Positions 44,701 through 53,691 of a stretch of DNA of 64,000 nucleotides are shown one piece after another; the first letter of the stretch is position 1; each line of letters begins with the position of its first letter. The notes below the pieces were generated by a model. It was given only the letters and a program-made list of their open reading frames with translations. It did no database searches and was not told the origin of the DNA. Both the position numbers and the translations under genes were made by a program. Source of the stretch: Chryseobacterium pennae (GTDB lineage: Bacteria; Bacteroidota; Bacteroidia; Flavobacteriales; Weeksellaceae); NCBI RefSeq assembly GCF_003385515.1, contig NZ_QNVT01000009.1:62001-126000 (forward strand), written 5' to 3'.

Positions 44701-44800
44701 AACGTGGACTAAATATTTTGGTGTTGACCCCGAATCAGGTTCAGGGTCATTTCTTCCGCCATTAAAAACTTACACCTTCGGCGTAACATGTAACCTTTAA
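41723..44800 (+). CDS. SusC/RagA-family TonB-dependent channel with STN domain (island 2)
   Basis: 1025 residues. The signal peptide (LCSAAVFLLFGWQGLQAQ) is followed by an STN domain (~30-100, VNFEIGKTPAPQAVEKFLTE). The plug comes directly after (EVVLNAGYYKVSKKEQTGSI, ESLEILKDADATAIYGSRGA), with no carboxypeptidase-D-like domain between, unlike the island 1 SusC. The barrel ends in the usual aromatic pattern (TYTFGVTCNL). The STN domain implies regulation through the fecR/sigma pair upstream. With SusD and an S9 peptidase behind it, a peptide substrate is plausible. Confidence 0.92.
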   Translation: MKILCSAAVFLLFGWQGLQAQQNLSQMRVNFEIGKTPAPQAVEKFLTENGIQYNYSSDDLKNYTVQPFKCKNEAVMDCLKKLLKDIPVEPLIYNNSIIIRPKKNKALSANIGAPTPAIIQADTIRESSDIHTIDEVVLNAGYYKVSKKEQTGSIATISSKEIQNQPVNNVLSTAQGRMAGVSITQNGGTPGGGYQVQIRGRNSLRTVANSGIDGSLPLYVVDGVPIGGEVSSRYGATSLPFASINPLNSINPQDIESLEILKDADATAIYGSRGANGVILITTKKGKSGKPRLNFTTSYGISKAISNLKLMDTEQYLNMRRQAFKNNGVTAYPATAYDINGTWDQNRNTDWQKELFGKTATFSNNLLSVTGGSETTTFLLSFGHNEQTTVFSDKFNYKTNTISGNISNRSTDKKFQLNLSNLFSNQKNNFVNGDVTRQAFILPANAPALYTADGSLNWEKNTFTNPAAAYNGTYSYDNLQYLTNLNTQYELIPNLILKLNTGINYQAFEEWALSPNTINNPAYISGQSSAYSSASKSNNNRFSYIIEPQINWKYNKGIHKLDILLGASYQHEKNGTSSMQGSGFESNVFIKNIAAAKYKTINDQITTNYKYAALFGRINYQLADKYILNITGRRDGSSRFGPNNKFANFAALGAAWIFSKENMLKDSKWLSFGKLRASYGTTGSDNIGDYQYYDTYSVTNSQYDNITGLIPSRLYNGDFSWEKTRKMEIALELGFFNNRININTAWYNNRSSNQLIGYQLPNLTGFSSVLANLDATIQNTGLEIEFNAKPLSSNTFRWDTSFNISFPKNKLISFPGLEGSTYANQFVIGQPTSTIKLYNLEGINPETGQYIFTDYNGDGKITADDKQAIENIAMKYFGGWNNTFKYKNWNLSFLFQYVNQSKRNYNANMPSPGLMNNLPVEALNVWSPNNPAGIYMPYRSSSNPMHSQFQSSTASVSDGSFIRLKNVEIGFTIPLRESIFREVRIFFQGQNLITWTKYFGVDPESGSGSFLPPLKTYTFGVTCNL

Positions 44801-44810
44801 AACAATAGAA

Positions 44811-46187
44811 ATGAAAACAATAAAACATATCATCATTATCCTAATTCTTGCAATCGTGCAATATTTATTAGTTTCCTGTGAGAAACTAATCGAAGTAGAT
44901 TTACCCGAAAATCAAATCGGTTCTCAGCAGGTTTTTGAAGACGTCGGTACAGCGAACTCTGCTTTAGCCGGACTTTACGCAGGTTTATGGGATAATTCGC
45001 CGTTGGCAGGTGACCAATCGGGGAGCCTCCTGTCAATTTATACGGATGAAATGGACTTTTTTGCACTAAACTCCAATCCCGGAATGGCAGAAATTTTCCA
45101 AAATCAACAAATTGACAGTAACAGCTCCATTGCTAACTATTGGACGAATGCCTACCAAAAAATTTATCAGGCAAATGCAATCATCGAGGGCTCGGAAAAA
45201 TCTTCTTCATTACCTACAATGGAGAAAAACAGGATAAAAGGAGAAGCTTTGCTTGTTCGATCTGTCCTATACTTTTATCTTAATCAGCTATTTGGTGATA
45301 TCCCTTACGTAATATCAACAGATTATCAGATCAATAAAAACATTTCCAAAACTAATGGGTTAGAAATGCTTAATAAACTTGAAAATGATCTGACAACTAC
45401 GGTTTCTTTGCTTACGGATCAATATAGAAGTCCCGAGAGAATTATTCCCAATCGAAAAGTTGCACAGTTGGTATTAGCTAAAATATTGGTTTTAGAGAAA
45501 AAATACGCTGATGCTGAAATTCTTCTGAAACAGATTAATTCAAGCTCTCTTTATCAATTTCAACCTGATATCTCGAAGGTTTTTAAGAAAAACAATAGTG
45601 GTGTGCTCTGGCAGCTTAAACCCCTTAATCAAGGTCAGGCAACGAAAGAAAGCGTACTTTATTTCTTTTCAAATACTGCTCCTCCTTCTTATGCGCTATC
45701 TAGCTCTTTAATTAATTCATTTTTACCAACTGACTTACGTAGACAACAATGGATTGCCTCAGTTTCTGCAAGCGGGCAAACTTGGTACCGGGTAGAAAAG
45801 TATAAAAACAAAACTGATAATCCTGATGAATATTCCGTGGTATTCAGATTAGAAGAAGTGCTTCTCTTGTTGGCGGAAACTCTTGCGAGTCAGGGAAAAA
45901 TTGATGAGGCTCTACCTTACTTAAATGCTACCAGACTGCGAGCTGCGTTAAGTCCAATTTCACAGCCTATCAATCAACAGAATATCTTGAATGAGATTCT
46001 AATGGAAAATAAAAGAGAATTTTTTACTGAAATGGGACATCGTTTCTTTGATCTAAAAAAAGCCCAAAAATTAGATACGTTAGTGCCAACTAAACCCAAT
46101 TGGAAAAATTTCCACCAAAAATGGCCTTTACCGCAAAAGGAACTGCTTCTAAATTCAAATTTAAAACCACAAAATTCAGGCTATTAA
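44811..46187 (+). CDS. SusD/RagB-family outer-membrane lipoprotein (island 2)
   Basis: 458 residues with a lipoprotein signal (ILAIVQYLLVSC, Cys23). SusD helices follow, and the C-terminal region has LMENKREFFTEMGHRFFDLK, the SusD family signature. It begins 10 bp after susC and its stop touches the next start (46188), so it is translated within the operon. It is the surface lid of the SusC channel. Confidence 0.88.
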   Translation: MKTIKHIIIILILAIVQYLLVSCEKLIEVDLPENQIGSQQVFEDVGTANSALAGLYAGLWDNSPLAGDQSGSLLSIYTDEMDFFALNSNPGMAEIFQNQQIDSNSSIANYWTNAYQKIYQANAIIEGSEKSSSLPTMEKNRIKGEALLVRSVLYFYLNQLFGDIPYVISTDYQINKNISKTNGLEMLNKLENDLTTTVSLLTDQYRSPERIIPNRKVAQLVLAKILVLEKKYADAEILLKQINSSSLYQFQPDISKVFKKNNSGVLWQLKPLNQGQATKESVLYFFSNTAPPSYALSSSLINSFLPTDLRRQQWIASVSASGQTWYRVEKYKNKTDNPDEYSVVFRLEEVLLLLAETLASQGKIDEALPYLNATRLRAALSPISQPINQQNILNEILMENKREFFTEMGHRFFDLKKAQKLDTLVPTKPNWKNFHQKWPLPQKELLLNSNLKPQNSGY

Positions 46188-48710
46188 ATGAAAACGCTTG
46201 TAAAAATACTATTAATACTGGCATCCACTTTCTATGGATGCCAGCAATTAACAGAACCTCCCAAAAAAAACGCAGATAATTCTGTTAATTATACAATACG
46301 AAATTTACTGACATCTAAAGATGGAAGATGGATGACAGTAAAGCAACAACACCCAAAAAACACGGATACCCTATTGGTTTTTGACGCCAATAAGCCTGAA
46401 ATTCCTATTGCAAAATTTGCGAAAATGACTGACAGGCAATTATTCATTAAAAATAACAAACTCCTTGTTTCAGGAAACGGAAAGGCTATTTTAATAGATC
46501 TACTCAATTTAAAGCAAATCGATTATCAAAAGATAAAGACGATAGATTATTTGCCAATACTTGATCGCTATCTGATTCTTGACCAAGAAAATACGCTCAC
46601 GGTCTACAATAGCATTGGAAAGATTCTAGCAAAAATTAAAAATGTGAAAGGAAATATTCTTACAGATTCTGCTAAAACGATGCTTTTTGTAACATCAAAG
46701 AACGACAAAAATGAAGTTTTAGATTTAAGTACTGAATTTCCAAAAATCGTATACAGTTCCGCTAAAGAAATAACTCGGATAGACCTTTCGAAATCCGCCA
46801 AAATGCTGATGATTACCGAGCGTGACAACGATTTACTAAAACCAATATTCATAAATACTAGGTCTGGCGATATTCAACCTTTGAAGAATATCGAATTTCA
46901 AGATTCAGAATCAATCGAGTTTACAGAAGTGAAAAATGAGAAAGCTTATTTGATACAGTTCAAAACCAAAGTACCAATGCGTAAAATGCCTCAGATATGG
47001 TATGGAAATGATGGAAATCTACAGCAAATGGAAGATGGTTTTTCCACAAAATTCAAATTTATATATTGGCGACCAACTGACGGGTCGGTTACTGAACTTC
47101 CTAGTAAAAATGCTAATCGAATTTATACTTCATTCAACAACGAGCGTTACTTATTAGCATTTGACCCTATAAGCTGTCACAATTATGAGACCGAACAAAG
47201 GTTAATAGATGTTTATTTATATGACCTGCAAGAAAATAAATACAGACAAATATTCAGCAAAGTTTCACGGATAATATATTCCCCTGATGGACATTATTTG
47301 TTAGCACTGTCAGAAAAGGATAAAACTGAGAAGCAATGGGCGCTTGTAGATATAAACATGAATACCCATCATAACATCATTTCGAGGGCACTGCTCCAAA
47401 ATCCTGTTTTTAGCGCAGACAATATGTATATATTCTTCGAAGGTAATGCTGAGGTTTGGCGTTATTCGATTAAAAACAGTTTATTAAAGCAATTTAAGTT
47501 ACCTGTTGATAATCCTTCCTTTGAGAAAACGAGCAAATTTTCTAACCGTGGCGCATACACGTTTTTTAACATTCCTATTGAGTCAAACTTTATAGATGAT
47601 GCTCAGTCACTTATAATCCGTACAAAAGATAAGGACAACAAAACCACATTTTTTGCATTACAAAAAAATTCGCTCAGAAAAATTCTTTCAACAAACCCAG
47701 ATAGAATAAAAGAAATCCTGATCGATACACAATTAAAAAATGCCTTTAGCATTGAGGAGAATTATAATACACCACCAAAGATCATCGCCACAAAATTATC
47801 CAATGGAAGTGGAAGAATAATTTTCACATCCAATAAAGATGATAAGATTACAAAGAATCTTAGACAGGAAATTATATCGTTCACCGACCCATTTGGAAAC
47901 AAACTAAAAGGAACACTCTTTTACCCGATGGACTTTGATGAAACAAAGACATATCCAATGATTGTTCGTATCTATCAGATGCAGTACATGCAAGCGAATG
48001 AATACCTAGTATCAGGAATGTCAAGCCCTATCTATGATAAAAAAGCTTTGATAGAAAAAGGATACTTTGTCTACGAACCTGATATTTCCCCAACACCAAT
48101 TGGGTCAGGAGAAGTGGCTTTAAACTGCGTTAATCTTGCACTTGACGCAATAAAAGAAAAAAAATACATTGACAAATATAATATCGGATTAACAGGACAT
48201 TCATTTGGTGGTTATGAAACCAACTATATAGCCACGCAATCAAAGAGATTTGCAACCTATATTTCGAGTGCAGGAATAAGCGATTTAATTGAGTCGTATT
48301 TCTCTTACAATTATAATTTTCATTTTCCCGATTATGCAAGGAAAGAAAATAATCAGCATAATTTTCCGGCCTTTTCTGAAAACAAAGAGGTTTATCTCGC
48401 CAACACCCCTGTGCTTTTCGCGGAACAGGTGAGCGCACCAATATTACTATGGTCGGGATTAGAAGATCAAAATATACCTCCAAAACAGATACAGGAATTC
48501 TATATAGCCCTTAAACGAAATAAAAAAGATGTTATCGCTCTTTTTTATCCTAATGTTGGTCATGTAATGTTCAATGGTACACCGGAAGCCGAAGATCTAA
48601 AAATTCGAATTCAGGAATGGTGGGATTACTTTTTAAAAGGCAAAACAAATGTGGAATGGATAAATAAACAAATAAAACCAATCTGCAAAAATGAGAGTTT
48701 TGTAAACTGA
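46188..48710 (+). CDS. S9-family (prolyl oligopeptidase-like) lipoprotein peptidase
   Basis: 840 residues. The lipobox is ASTFYGC (Cys18). A ~580-residue N-terminal propeller-like region precedes an alpha/beta-hydrolase domain with the nucleophile in GLTGHSFGGYE, Asp in WSGLEDQNIPP and His in PNVGHVMFNG, giving a full Ser-Asp-His triad. It is coupled to SusD with zero spacing, so it works on what the SusCD pair binds. Cell-envelope cleavage of an oligopeptide before or after import is the likely job. It converges on the small secreted-protein gene across a terminator. Confidence 0.88.
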   Translation: MKTLVKILLILASTFYGCQQLTEPPKKNADNSVNYTIRNLLTSKDGRWMTVKQQHPKNTDTLLVFDANKPEIPIAKFAKMTDRQLFIKNNKLLVSGNGKAILIDLLNLKQIDYQKIKTIDYLPILDRYLILDQENTLTVYNSIGKILAKIKNVKGNILTDSAKTMLFVTSKNDKNEVLDLSTEFPKIVYSSAKEITRIDLSKSAKMLMITERDNDLLKPIFINTRSGDIQPLKNIEFQDSESIEFTEVKNEKAYLIQFKTKVPMRKMPQIWYGNDGNLQQMEDGFSTKFKFIYWRPTDGSVTELPSKNANRIYTSFNNERYLLAFDPISCHNYETEQRLIDVYLYDLQENKYRQIFSKVSRIIYSPDGHYLLALSEKDKTEKQWALVDINMNTHHNIISRALLQNPVFSADNMYIFFEGNAEVWRYSIKNSLLKQFKLPVDNPSFEKTSKFSNRGAYTFFNIPIESNFIDDAQSLIIRTKDKDNKTTFFALQKNSLRKILSTNPDRIKEILIDTQLKNAFSIEENYNTPPKIIATKLSNGSGRIIFTSNKDDKITKNLRQEIISFTDPFGNKLKGTLFYPMDFDETKTYPMIVRIYQMQYMQANEYLVSGMSSPIYDKKALIEKGYFVYEPDISPTPIGSGEVALNCVNLALDAIKEKKYIDKYNIGLTGHSFGGYETNYIATQSKRFATYISSAGISDLIESYFSYNYNFHFPDYARKENNQHNFPAFSENKEVYLANTPVLFAEQVSAPILLWSGLEDQNIPPKQIQEFYIALKRNKKDVIALFYPNVGHVMFNGTPEAEDLKIRIQEWWDYFLKGKTNVEWINKQIKPICKNESFVN

Positions 48711-48738
48711 AAAGGATGCCAAAAAATTGGCATCCTTT
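48711..48738. terminator. bidirectional terminator between the S9 peptidase and DUF6520-like genes
   Basis: AAAGGATGCC and GGCATCCTTT form a perfect 10-bp stem with an 8-nt loop. It starts at the base after the peptidase stop and ends 6 bp before the converging gene. It corresponds to the terminator at 11327-11351 in island 1. Confidence 0.88.
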
Positions 48739-48744
48739 CAACTT

Positions 48745-49014
48745 TTAGTTTTGCGGAACTTTAAAAAGTGGATTTCCACACATTGTTCCTGAAGAAGGCT
48801 GTTGACGGAGCGTAATGGACGCATTCTCTGACCATGTACATGCTTCATCACTAGCCACTGTACTACAATCTTCATGTGTATTCACACATAGATTTTGGTT
48901 GTTATCAAAAACATAACCATCAACGATTGCTTTTGCTGCTTTGTCAGCCTTGCCTGCATAGGCTGCTCCCGCACCCATCAATAAGATGGCAACTGGAATT
49001 AAGATCTTTCTCAT
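48745..49014 (-). CDS. small secreted DUF6520-like protein with a CX6C pair (island 2)
   Basis: 89 residues with signal peptide (ILIPVAILLMGAGAAYAG). The mature part has four cysteines: NLCVNTHEDC (CX6C), then EACTW and TMCGNP, and ends NPLFKVPQN. The CX6C spacing and general shape match the 86-aa product at 11044-11304. I place it in the DUF6520 group of small Bacteroidota secreted proteins of unknown role. It lies 16 bp after the MauE-like gene and probably gets its disulfides with that protein's help (inference). Confidence 0.7.
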   Translation of the reverse strand: MRKILIPVAILLMGAGAAYAGKADKAAKAIVDGYVFDNNQNLCVNTHEDCSTVASDEACTWSENASITLRQQPSSGTMCGNPLFKVPQN

Positions 49015-49030
49015 AATTCATCTATTAAAG

Positions 49031-50575
49031 TTATTGCCTACTCTTTACGATCAGGTTTTCGGCTTCCCCTGTTATATTCTTGTCATATAGCGGTTTTCTG
49101 AAATAAAATCGTTGTAATTTATTGCCTATGATCACGTAGAGGTACTTTTCTGTGACAAGCATATCAGAAACACTCTTGCCATTATCATTGTATAGGTAAA
49201 AACTTCCGACATACTCCTGTCTATCCATTCGATAAATATCAACCACCTTAGCATTTTTCCATGCTTTTCTGGATTCATACCTTCCCATTAAATCAGAAAT
49301 GATAAACACAAAATTCTTATTCGCAGCCGACTTACTATTGACACGTAGAGGTGGGCTGCTCAACTTATGTTGTCCGTCACTTAAACTCGCAGTGCTAATC
49401 TTTGCAATGGTCGTTGTATCTATTGTATTCAGCCTATTAAGAACTTCCAAATTTTTATTTAGAACAATAAATTGATTCCGATAGGAATAGGTATAGACGA
49501 GGTTCCCCACATCTCCTCCCCCGATCAATTTTCCGTCTACATCGAAAAACCCATCTACCTGCTTCTGTAAAACAGTAGGGTAAAAATTGACTTTCGGTTT
49601 TCCCAAAAGTTCAAAGCTTGCTAGCACAAGATCCTTGGTTTGGCTACTTTGAGTCCTTATTGCAAATTTGCCTGAATCTAAAACAGCCAACTGCGTAAAA
49701 TAGGCGTCGCCGAAACTTACTGTTTGCGCTTTAGGATCACCTAGTTTACCCCTGTATATCACAGGTACTGTTCCGTCGTAGAAGTAATAAAATGGACTTT
49801 TTACTTGCACTTCAATCTTCTTAAAAGAGTGGTCAAGATTATCAGGTAAAATCTTCATTTTATATGTTTTTGCTAATCCCGTATCAACTGTCGTTAAAAG
49901 TTGAGGAAGATTCCTGCTGCCCAAGTAAATATGATCGCTGTCTGCGCCAGCAAAATAATAATCTGCATTATCTAATTTTAACGAACCGTCCTCTATTATA
50001 GGGTACTGCAAGAAACGTCTAACAAAACTATTTTGCGTCCTCATAATATGTTCGGAGGTTCCAAAAATAGCAATGACCAGGAGCATGTTACCCAACATTA
50101 CCCAACTTACATATTTAAACTCCTTCTTAGTATCAACATGATGCTCCTTCGCACTAACATAGAGCGCTATAATCGCAAGCAATAAAAAAACAATATTGAA
50201 GAGTAAATGCTCTCCCCATCCCATTTTTTCTAAAATACCGCCACAGGAACATGGAATGAAATCACTGAATAACAATATGAGATGAATGTAAAAGGTAAAG
50301 GCAGTCATTAGACCTATTGATCCAAATAAACCCTGCCTGTTCCTTTTGGGAATAAGGAGCAGCATAGCTACCAGCACTTCGACGATGAGTACACCGTAAG
50401 AAACAAACCCAGTGAAGGCGCCTAAAAATGGTGACTGCGCAAGCTGTACTTGAAAAGCTTCAAAATCGATGGCCTTACTGAAAGCCGCATAAATAAAAAG
50501 AAATGCTAGCAAATAACTAACAATTTGAACGAAGTGTTTTCTTATATATTCTACAACTATCATAATCAGCAGCAT
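49031..50575 (-). CDS. MauE/DoxX-like membrane protein with C-terminal propeller-like domain (long form)
   Basis: 514 residues. The N-terminal ~140 residues carry four hydrophobic segments, with FSDFIPCSCGGILEKMGW holding the CxC motif shared with the island 1 short form. After a fifth membrane segment (~170), about 330 periplasmic residues form beta-rich repeats (DGQHKLSSPPLR, KYLYVIIGNKLQRFYFR), perhaps a propeller. The island 1 homologue lacks this domain. It is followed after 16 bp by the DUF6520-like gene. A redox role plus substrate or peptide binding is possible. A start at 50563 is an alternative. Confidence 0.78.
   Translation of the reverse strand: MLLIMIVVEYIRKHFVQIVSYLLAFLFIYAAFSKAIDFEAFQVQLAQSPFLGAFTGFVSYGVLIVEVLVAMLLLIPKRNRQGLFGSIGLMTAFTFYIHLILLFSDFIPCSCGGILEKMGWGEHLLFNIVFLLLAIIALYVSAKEHHVDTKKEFKYVSWVMLGNMLLVIAIFGTSEHIMRTQNSFVRRFLQYPIIEDGSLKLDNADYYFAGADSDHIYLGSRNLPQLLTTVDTGLAKTYKMKILPDNLDHSFKKIEVQVKSPFYYFYDGTVPVIYRGKLGDPKAQTVSFGDAYFTQLAVLDSGKFAIRTQSSQTKDLVLASFELLGKPKVNFYPTVLQKQVDGFFDVDGKLIGGGDVGNLVYTYSYRNQFIVLNKNLEVLNRLNTIDTTTIAKISTASLSDGQHKLSSPPLRVNSKSAANKNFVFIISDLMGRYESRKAWKNAKVVDIYRMDRQEYVGSFYLYNDNGKSVSDMLVTEKYLYVIIGNKLQRFYFRKPLYDKNITGEAENLIVKSRQ
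49034..49072 (-). promoter_or_regulatory. conserved two-block element upstream of the small secreted-protein gene (copy 2)
   Basis: On the minus strand block A (49051-49072) and block B (49034-49044) match the copies at 10961-10998 base for base, with a 6-nt rather than 5-nt gap. Here they lie inside the last codons of the MauE-like gene (TGEAENL ... SRQ), 19 nt before the DUF6520-like ATG. The 1-nt spacing change means the reading frame is not what has been conserved between the copies. Confidence 0.6.
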
Positions 50576-50698
50576 TGATTATGACAAATTTCGCTAACAA
50601 AGGAAAATAAAATATAGACAATATCCAGAACTATATTCCAATTTCAAACAAGTTTATACCAATAAATGAAAGAAGTATACCAAATATTAAAAATCAAC

Positions 50699-51457
50699 CT
50701 ACAAATTAGCTAATCGGGGTATACTGGTAAGACTAAGTTTATGCCGATCAAATGCTTTGTACATATTCGCATAATCAAGAAAATTATTCTTGAATGCGAC
50801 TTCTTTAAGGCTCAAATCAGTGAAAACTATATCCCCTACTGCGGCCATCATGTTCTTTTTTAGCCTAAAACTATAAAAGGCATCGCCAAGGCATATTTTA
50901 CAATCTCGCTGGAAATGACTGTAATTGTAACCTTTACTTTCAACGAAGTCCTTAACTGTCAGCTTAGCGTCAGTAGAATAAGAATCCAATATATCCTTAA
51001 TATACAGCACATTTGCAGGAACATTCCTCAGTAAGTCCTTTGGCAGACACAGATCTATTGCATGTAAATATCCGTTTCTACTATCTTCGGCGCGGGCTAT
51101 CCCCACCACCAAATGCATATTTACATGATCTGTGTAGCGCAGATGAATTGGCAGGACATCATTGTTAAATGGTCTTTTTTGATTTATTTTATGCATAATT
51201 TGCGCGACAGTTGGCTGGTGCCCCTTTATATATAAGTTATCATAGTGACCTATATACTCTTCTTTTAGCACTTCCTCAGGAAGAACTTCAAGCTTTTTTA
51301 AAAAGTAGAAATAGTAATCTGCCACAGCCTTTAACCTTATAGATAGCTCTTGTAAATCAGAAAAGAAAACTGCTGATTTCACAAAATTCAAATTGCAAAA
51401 AATAGAAATATTTTGCTCTGCCATCGCGTCCAATAGTGAAACGATATAAAAGTTCAT
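50699..51457 (-). CDS. AraC-family transcriptional regulator
   Basis: 252 residues, cytoplasmic. The N-terminal ~160 residues are a helical domain I do not recognise (SIRLKAVADYYFYFLKKLEV appears as LKAVADYYFYFLKKLEV). The C-terminal AraC domain (~160-250) includes LTVKDFVESKGYNYSHFQRD and LSLKEVAFKNNFLDYANMYK. It lies 123 bp upstream of the MauE-like gene on the same strand and 275 bp from traQ. By analogy with island 1 it may control the MauE-DUF6520 pair; control of the tra operon is an alternative. Confidence 0.78.
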   Translation of the reverse strand: MNFYIVSLLDAMAEQNISIFCNLNFVKSAVFFSDLQELSIRLKAVADYYFYFLKKLEVLPEEVLKEEYIGHYDNLYIKGHQPTVAQIMHKINQKRPFNNDVLPIHLRYTDHVNMHLVVGIARAEDSRNGYLHAIDLCLPKDLLRNVPANVLYIKDILDSYSTDAKLTVKDFVESKGYNYSHFQRDCKICLGDAFYSFRLKKNMMAAVGDIVFTDLSLKEVAFKNNFLDYANMYKAFDRHKLSLTSIPRLANL

Positions 51458-51641
51458 TTCAAGCCCAATTAATTATCAAAATAAGACCGGAAAGGAGAAG
51501 GCTGACAAATAAATAGTTTCTGTATAGTGTAATTTTCGGTCTATAGTTATAAATCTAACATTTTTTAATCCAATAAAGAAATAATAATCAATATATTATA
51601 GATAAAACCTTCTATCTTATTTCAATCATTAATTAACATAA

Positions 51642-51665
51642 AAGGACAGCCACATGGCTGTCCTT
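51642..51665 (-). terminator. terminator of the tra operon
   Basis: AAGGACAGCC and GGCTGTCCTT form a perfect 10-bp stem with a 4-nt loop, followed by TTTT on the minus strand. It lies 67 bp after the traQ stop, ending the leftward tra operon before the AraC gene. Confidence 0.85.
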
Positions 51666-51732
51666 CATATATTCCTGCAGGTAGTGTAGGGATTTCCAAT
51701 CCCAAAGCTAATAAAACATTATAAATTTACAA

Positions 51733-52209
51733 TTATCTTACCGGACCGATAATAATCGGACCAAGCTTCTTATTGTTAAACTGGAAAGAAAGCTGTTTTT
51801 CATTTCCAAAACTGTCAGCGATCCAGACATCAAAATTTTGAGCCACAAAAGATTCAGAGGTATAGTAAAGTCTGAATTCCTTTTGCGCCAATGGATATAA
51901 ATCATTTGGAAGATAAGGTTTATGATCAAAATACCGCAATATCCCTTGGCCGTCATTCTGAAAATAACGTAAATAATACGTGTTCTCAGCATAATCACCA
52001 TTAGAGATAATAGCTATTCTAATTTCTGCAGTTTCACCAATTGCTATATCTTTTGGTACTGGCATTACCTTTACCTCAAAAGGAAAATTCTCCTGAATAT
52101 CCAAACTTTCTTTTTCACATCCTGATAAAAACAAGATTCCTACTATTGCCATTAAACCCAGTACAATCGTACCAAATGACATTTGACTAATGTGCACTAT
52201 ATTTTTCAT
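51733..52209 (-). CDS. traQ: conjugative transposon protein TraQ (DUF3872)
   Basis: 158 residues. A membrane/lipoprotein signal (FGTIVLGLMAIVGILFLSGC) precedes an immunoglobulin-like beta domain (PFEVKVMPVPKDIAIGETAE). This matches TraQ of CTnDOT-type elements. It is last in the tra operon, 11 bp after traO. No traP-like gene is found between them, as in several non-Bacteroides elements. It is probably an envelope accessory of the transfer channel. Confidence 0.82.
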   Translation of the reverse strand: MKNIVHISQMSFGTIVLGLMAIVGILFLSGCEKESLDIQENFPFEVKVMPVPKDIAIGETAEIRIAIISNGDYAENTYYLRYFQNDGQGILRYFDHKPYLPNDLYPLAQKEFRLYYTSESFVAQNFDVWIADSFGNEKQLSFQFNNKKLGPIIIGPVR

Positions 52210-52220
52210 ATCATTTTATT

Positions 52221-52778
52221 TTAAAAGTTAATGCGCAATCCAATCCCTGAAGACGGCCTGAATTGCTCCAAGTCGGTTCCCCAAAGTACTCTGAGACGAC
52301 CCTGCAAAAGCAAAACAACAGTATCCGACAGATAAGTCTCAAGAGATAATCTTCCTCCAGTACCGAAGATGAAACCGCCTTTATTTAATAACAGCGCACC
52401 ATCTGACAACAGGCTATCGCCCCTATTCACGACTTCATATCCTGCAATACCTGTCAATCCCCCATTAAGTGTGATGAACTTCTTTTTATCTGAAAGCAAC
52501 TGCACACTATATCCAACCTCACCCAGGTAATTTTCCAAAGGAAGCTTCCACTGTTTATAATCTGTCGTTCGTCGCTGAAATTCTGCACTCCAAATCCAGT
52601 AGTTTCCACGTCTGGCGTAGCTATTTAATGTTAAGTTGACATAGTAATTCGATCCAACCTCTTTACTTGACAACATACCTGCACTTACTTCTAAGGCTTT
52701 TTGTTTGTACACCATACGTTGCGAATATCCTTTAATACTTATCAGTATAAGTATTAAAACAATGCTGTATTTCTTCAT
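52221..52778 (-). CDS. traO: conjugal transfer protein TraO
   Basis: 185 residues with signal peptide (YSIVLILILISIKGYSQ) and amphipathic beta-strands ending in an aromatic residue (SSGIGLRINF), as in small outer-membrane barrels. Position between traN and traQ and size fit TraO of Bacteroidota conjugative elements. It lies 10 bp after traN. It is likely an outer-membrane component of the channel. Confidence 0.85.
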   Translation of the reverse strand: MKKYSIVLILILISIKGYSQRMVYKQKALEVSAGMLSSKEVGSNYYVNLTLNSYARRGNYWIWSAEFQRRTTDYKQWKLPLENYLGEVGYSVQLLSDKKKFITLNGGLTGIAGYEVVNRGDSLLSDGALLLNKGGFIFGTGGRLSLETYLSDTVVLLLQGRLRVLWGTDLEQFRPSSGIGLRINF

Positions 52779-52788
52779 AAGAGATTAT

Positions 52789-53676
52789 TTACTGATTAAC
52801 CTTGATTTTCATTTCCGAAACAGGTTTTGCATTGACCAGATCCGAGTTTTCTATTTCCAAGACCTGATTTCTACCGCCGTTCTTCTCATAAACTGCAATC
52901 CTTAAAATCTGGTCATCAGTCATGGTAAATTGATCAACAAGCACAACATTTGCTGCTGATGATTCATCTGAAACCACCTCCATCATCGGATACTCACGTA
53001 ATGGTGTAAGTTGCTTTTCCTGCGAAACTGTCCGCTTTCCAACCTGTTTATCCACAATCTTGAAAGTGCAATAATCAATTAGGTAAGGCACATTCGATTT
53101 ATTTTTAACCTCCGTGTGAAAATAAAATTTACCATTGTGGACATAGATTCCTTTCAGAATAAATTGAATCCCGTAAGATTTAGATCCAACATGTCTGATA
53201 TACCTCTTATCTTGCTGATAAATGGTCTTCAATACCGCTTCAGTTAATGATGGTGGATTGAAACCCAGTTCCTCAAACTGGACATTTTTTTCATCATTTC
53301 GCTCACCATCCTGCTGCATTTTTTTGAGATCATAATTCAATGTCATCGGATCTGCATTGTAAATCACATTGAAGTTATAAAACTTGCCATCCTCTGTAAT
53401 GACACTAAAATTCGTTTCTTCACTAAAATCTTTTACTGCAGCTTTAACACGAAGAACATTCTGTGCATCTTCTGCTATTCCCGCACTTAGCAGCTCTGAT
53501 CCGAGGTCTGCATATCTTATCGAAACGGGAAAAATTAAATGAGTTGTCTTGTTGTAGGTTACCTCAAGCCTATACGGTTCGACCCTCCCCTTTTCAAGAT
53601 CGGGCTGTTGTCCAAAAGTTTTTATAATTAGTCCCATCAAAAGGGCTATTACGACTGTATTCCTTATTATGTTCAT
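52789..53676 (-). CDS. traN: conjugative transposon protein TraN (DUF4138)
   Basis: 295 residues with signal peptide (VVIALLMGLIIKTFGQ). The phrases LEVTYNKTTHLIFPVSIRYA, KSYGIQFILKGIYVHNGKFY and FHTEVKNKSNVPYLID are typical of TraN/DUF4138. This family is considered the VirB9-like outer-membrane core partner. It lies 15 bp after traM and 10 bp before traO. Confidence 0.9.
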   Translation of the reverse strand: MNIIRNTVVIALLMGLIIKTFGQQPDLEKGRVEPYRLEVTYNKTTHLIFPVSIRYADLGSELLSAGIAEDAQNVLRVKAAVKDFSEETNFSVITEDGKFYNFNVIYNADPMTLNYDLKKMQQDGERNDEKNVQFEELGFNPPSLTEAVLKTIYQQDKRYIRHVGSKSYGIQFILKGIYVHNGKFYFHTEVKNKSNVPYLIDYCTFKIVDKQVGKRTVSQEKQLTPLREYPMMEVVSDESSAANVVLVDQFTMTDDQILRIAVYEKNGGRNQVLEIENSDLVNAKPVSEMKIKVNQ

Positions 53677-53691
53677 CTTTCCGATTTTTAA

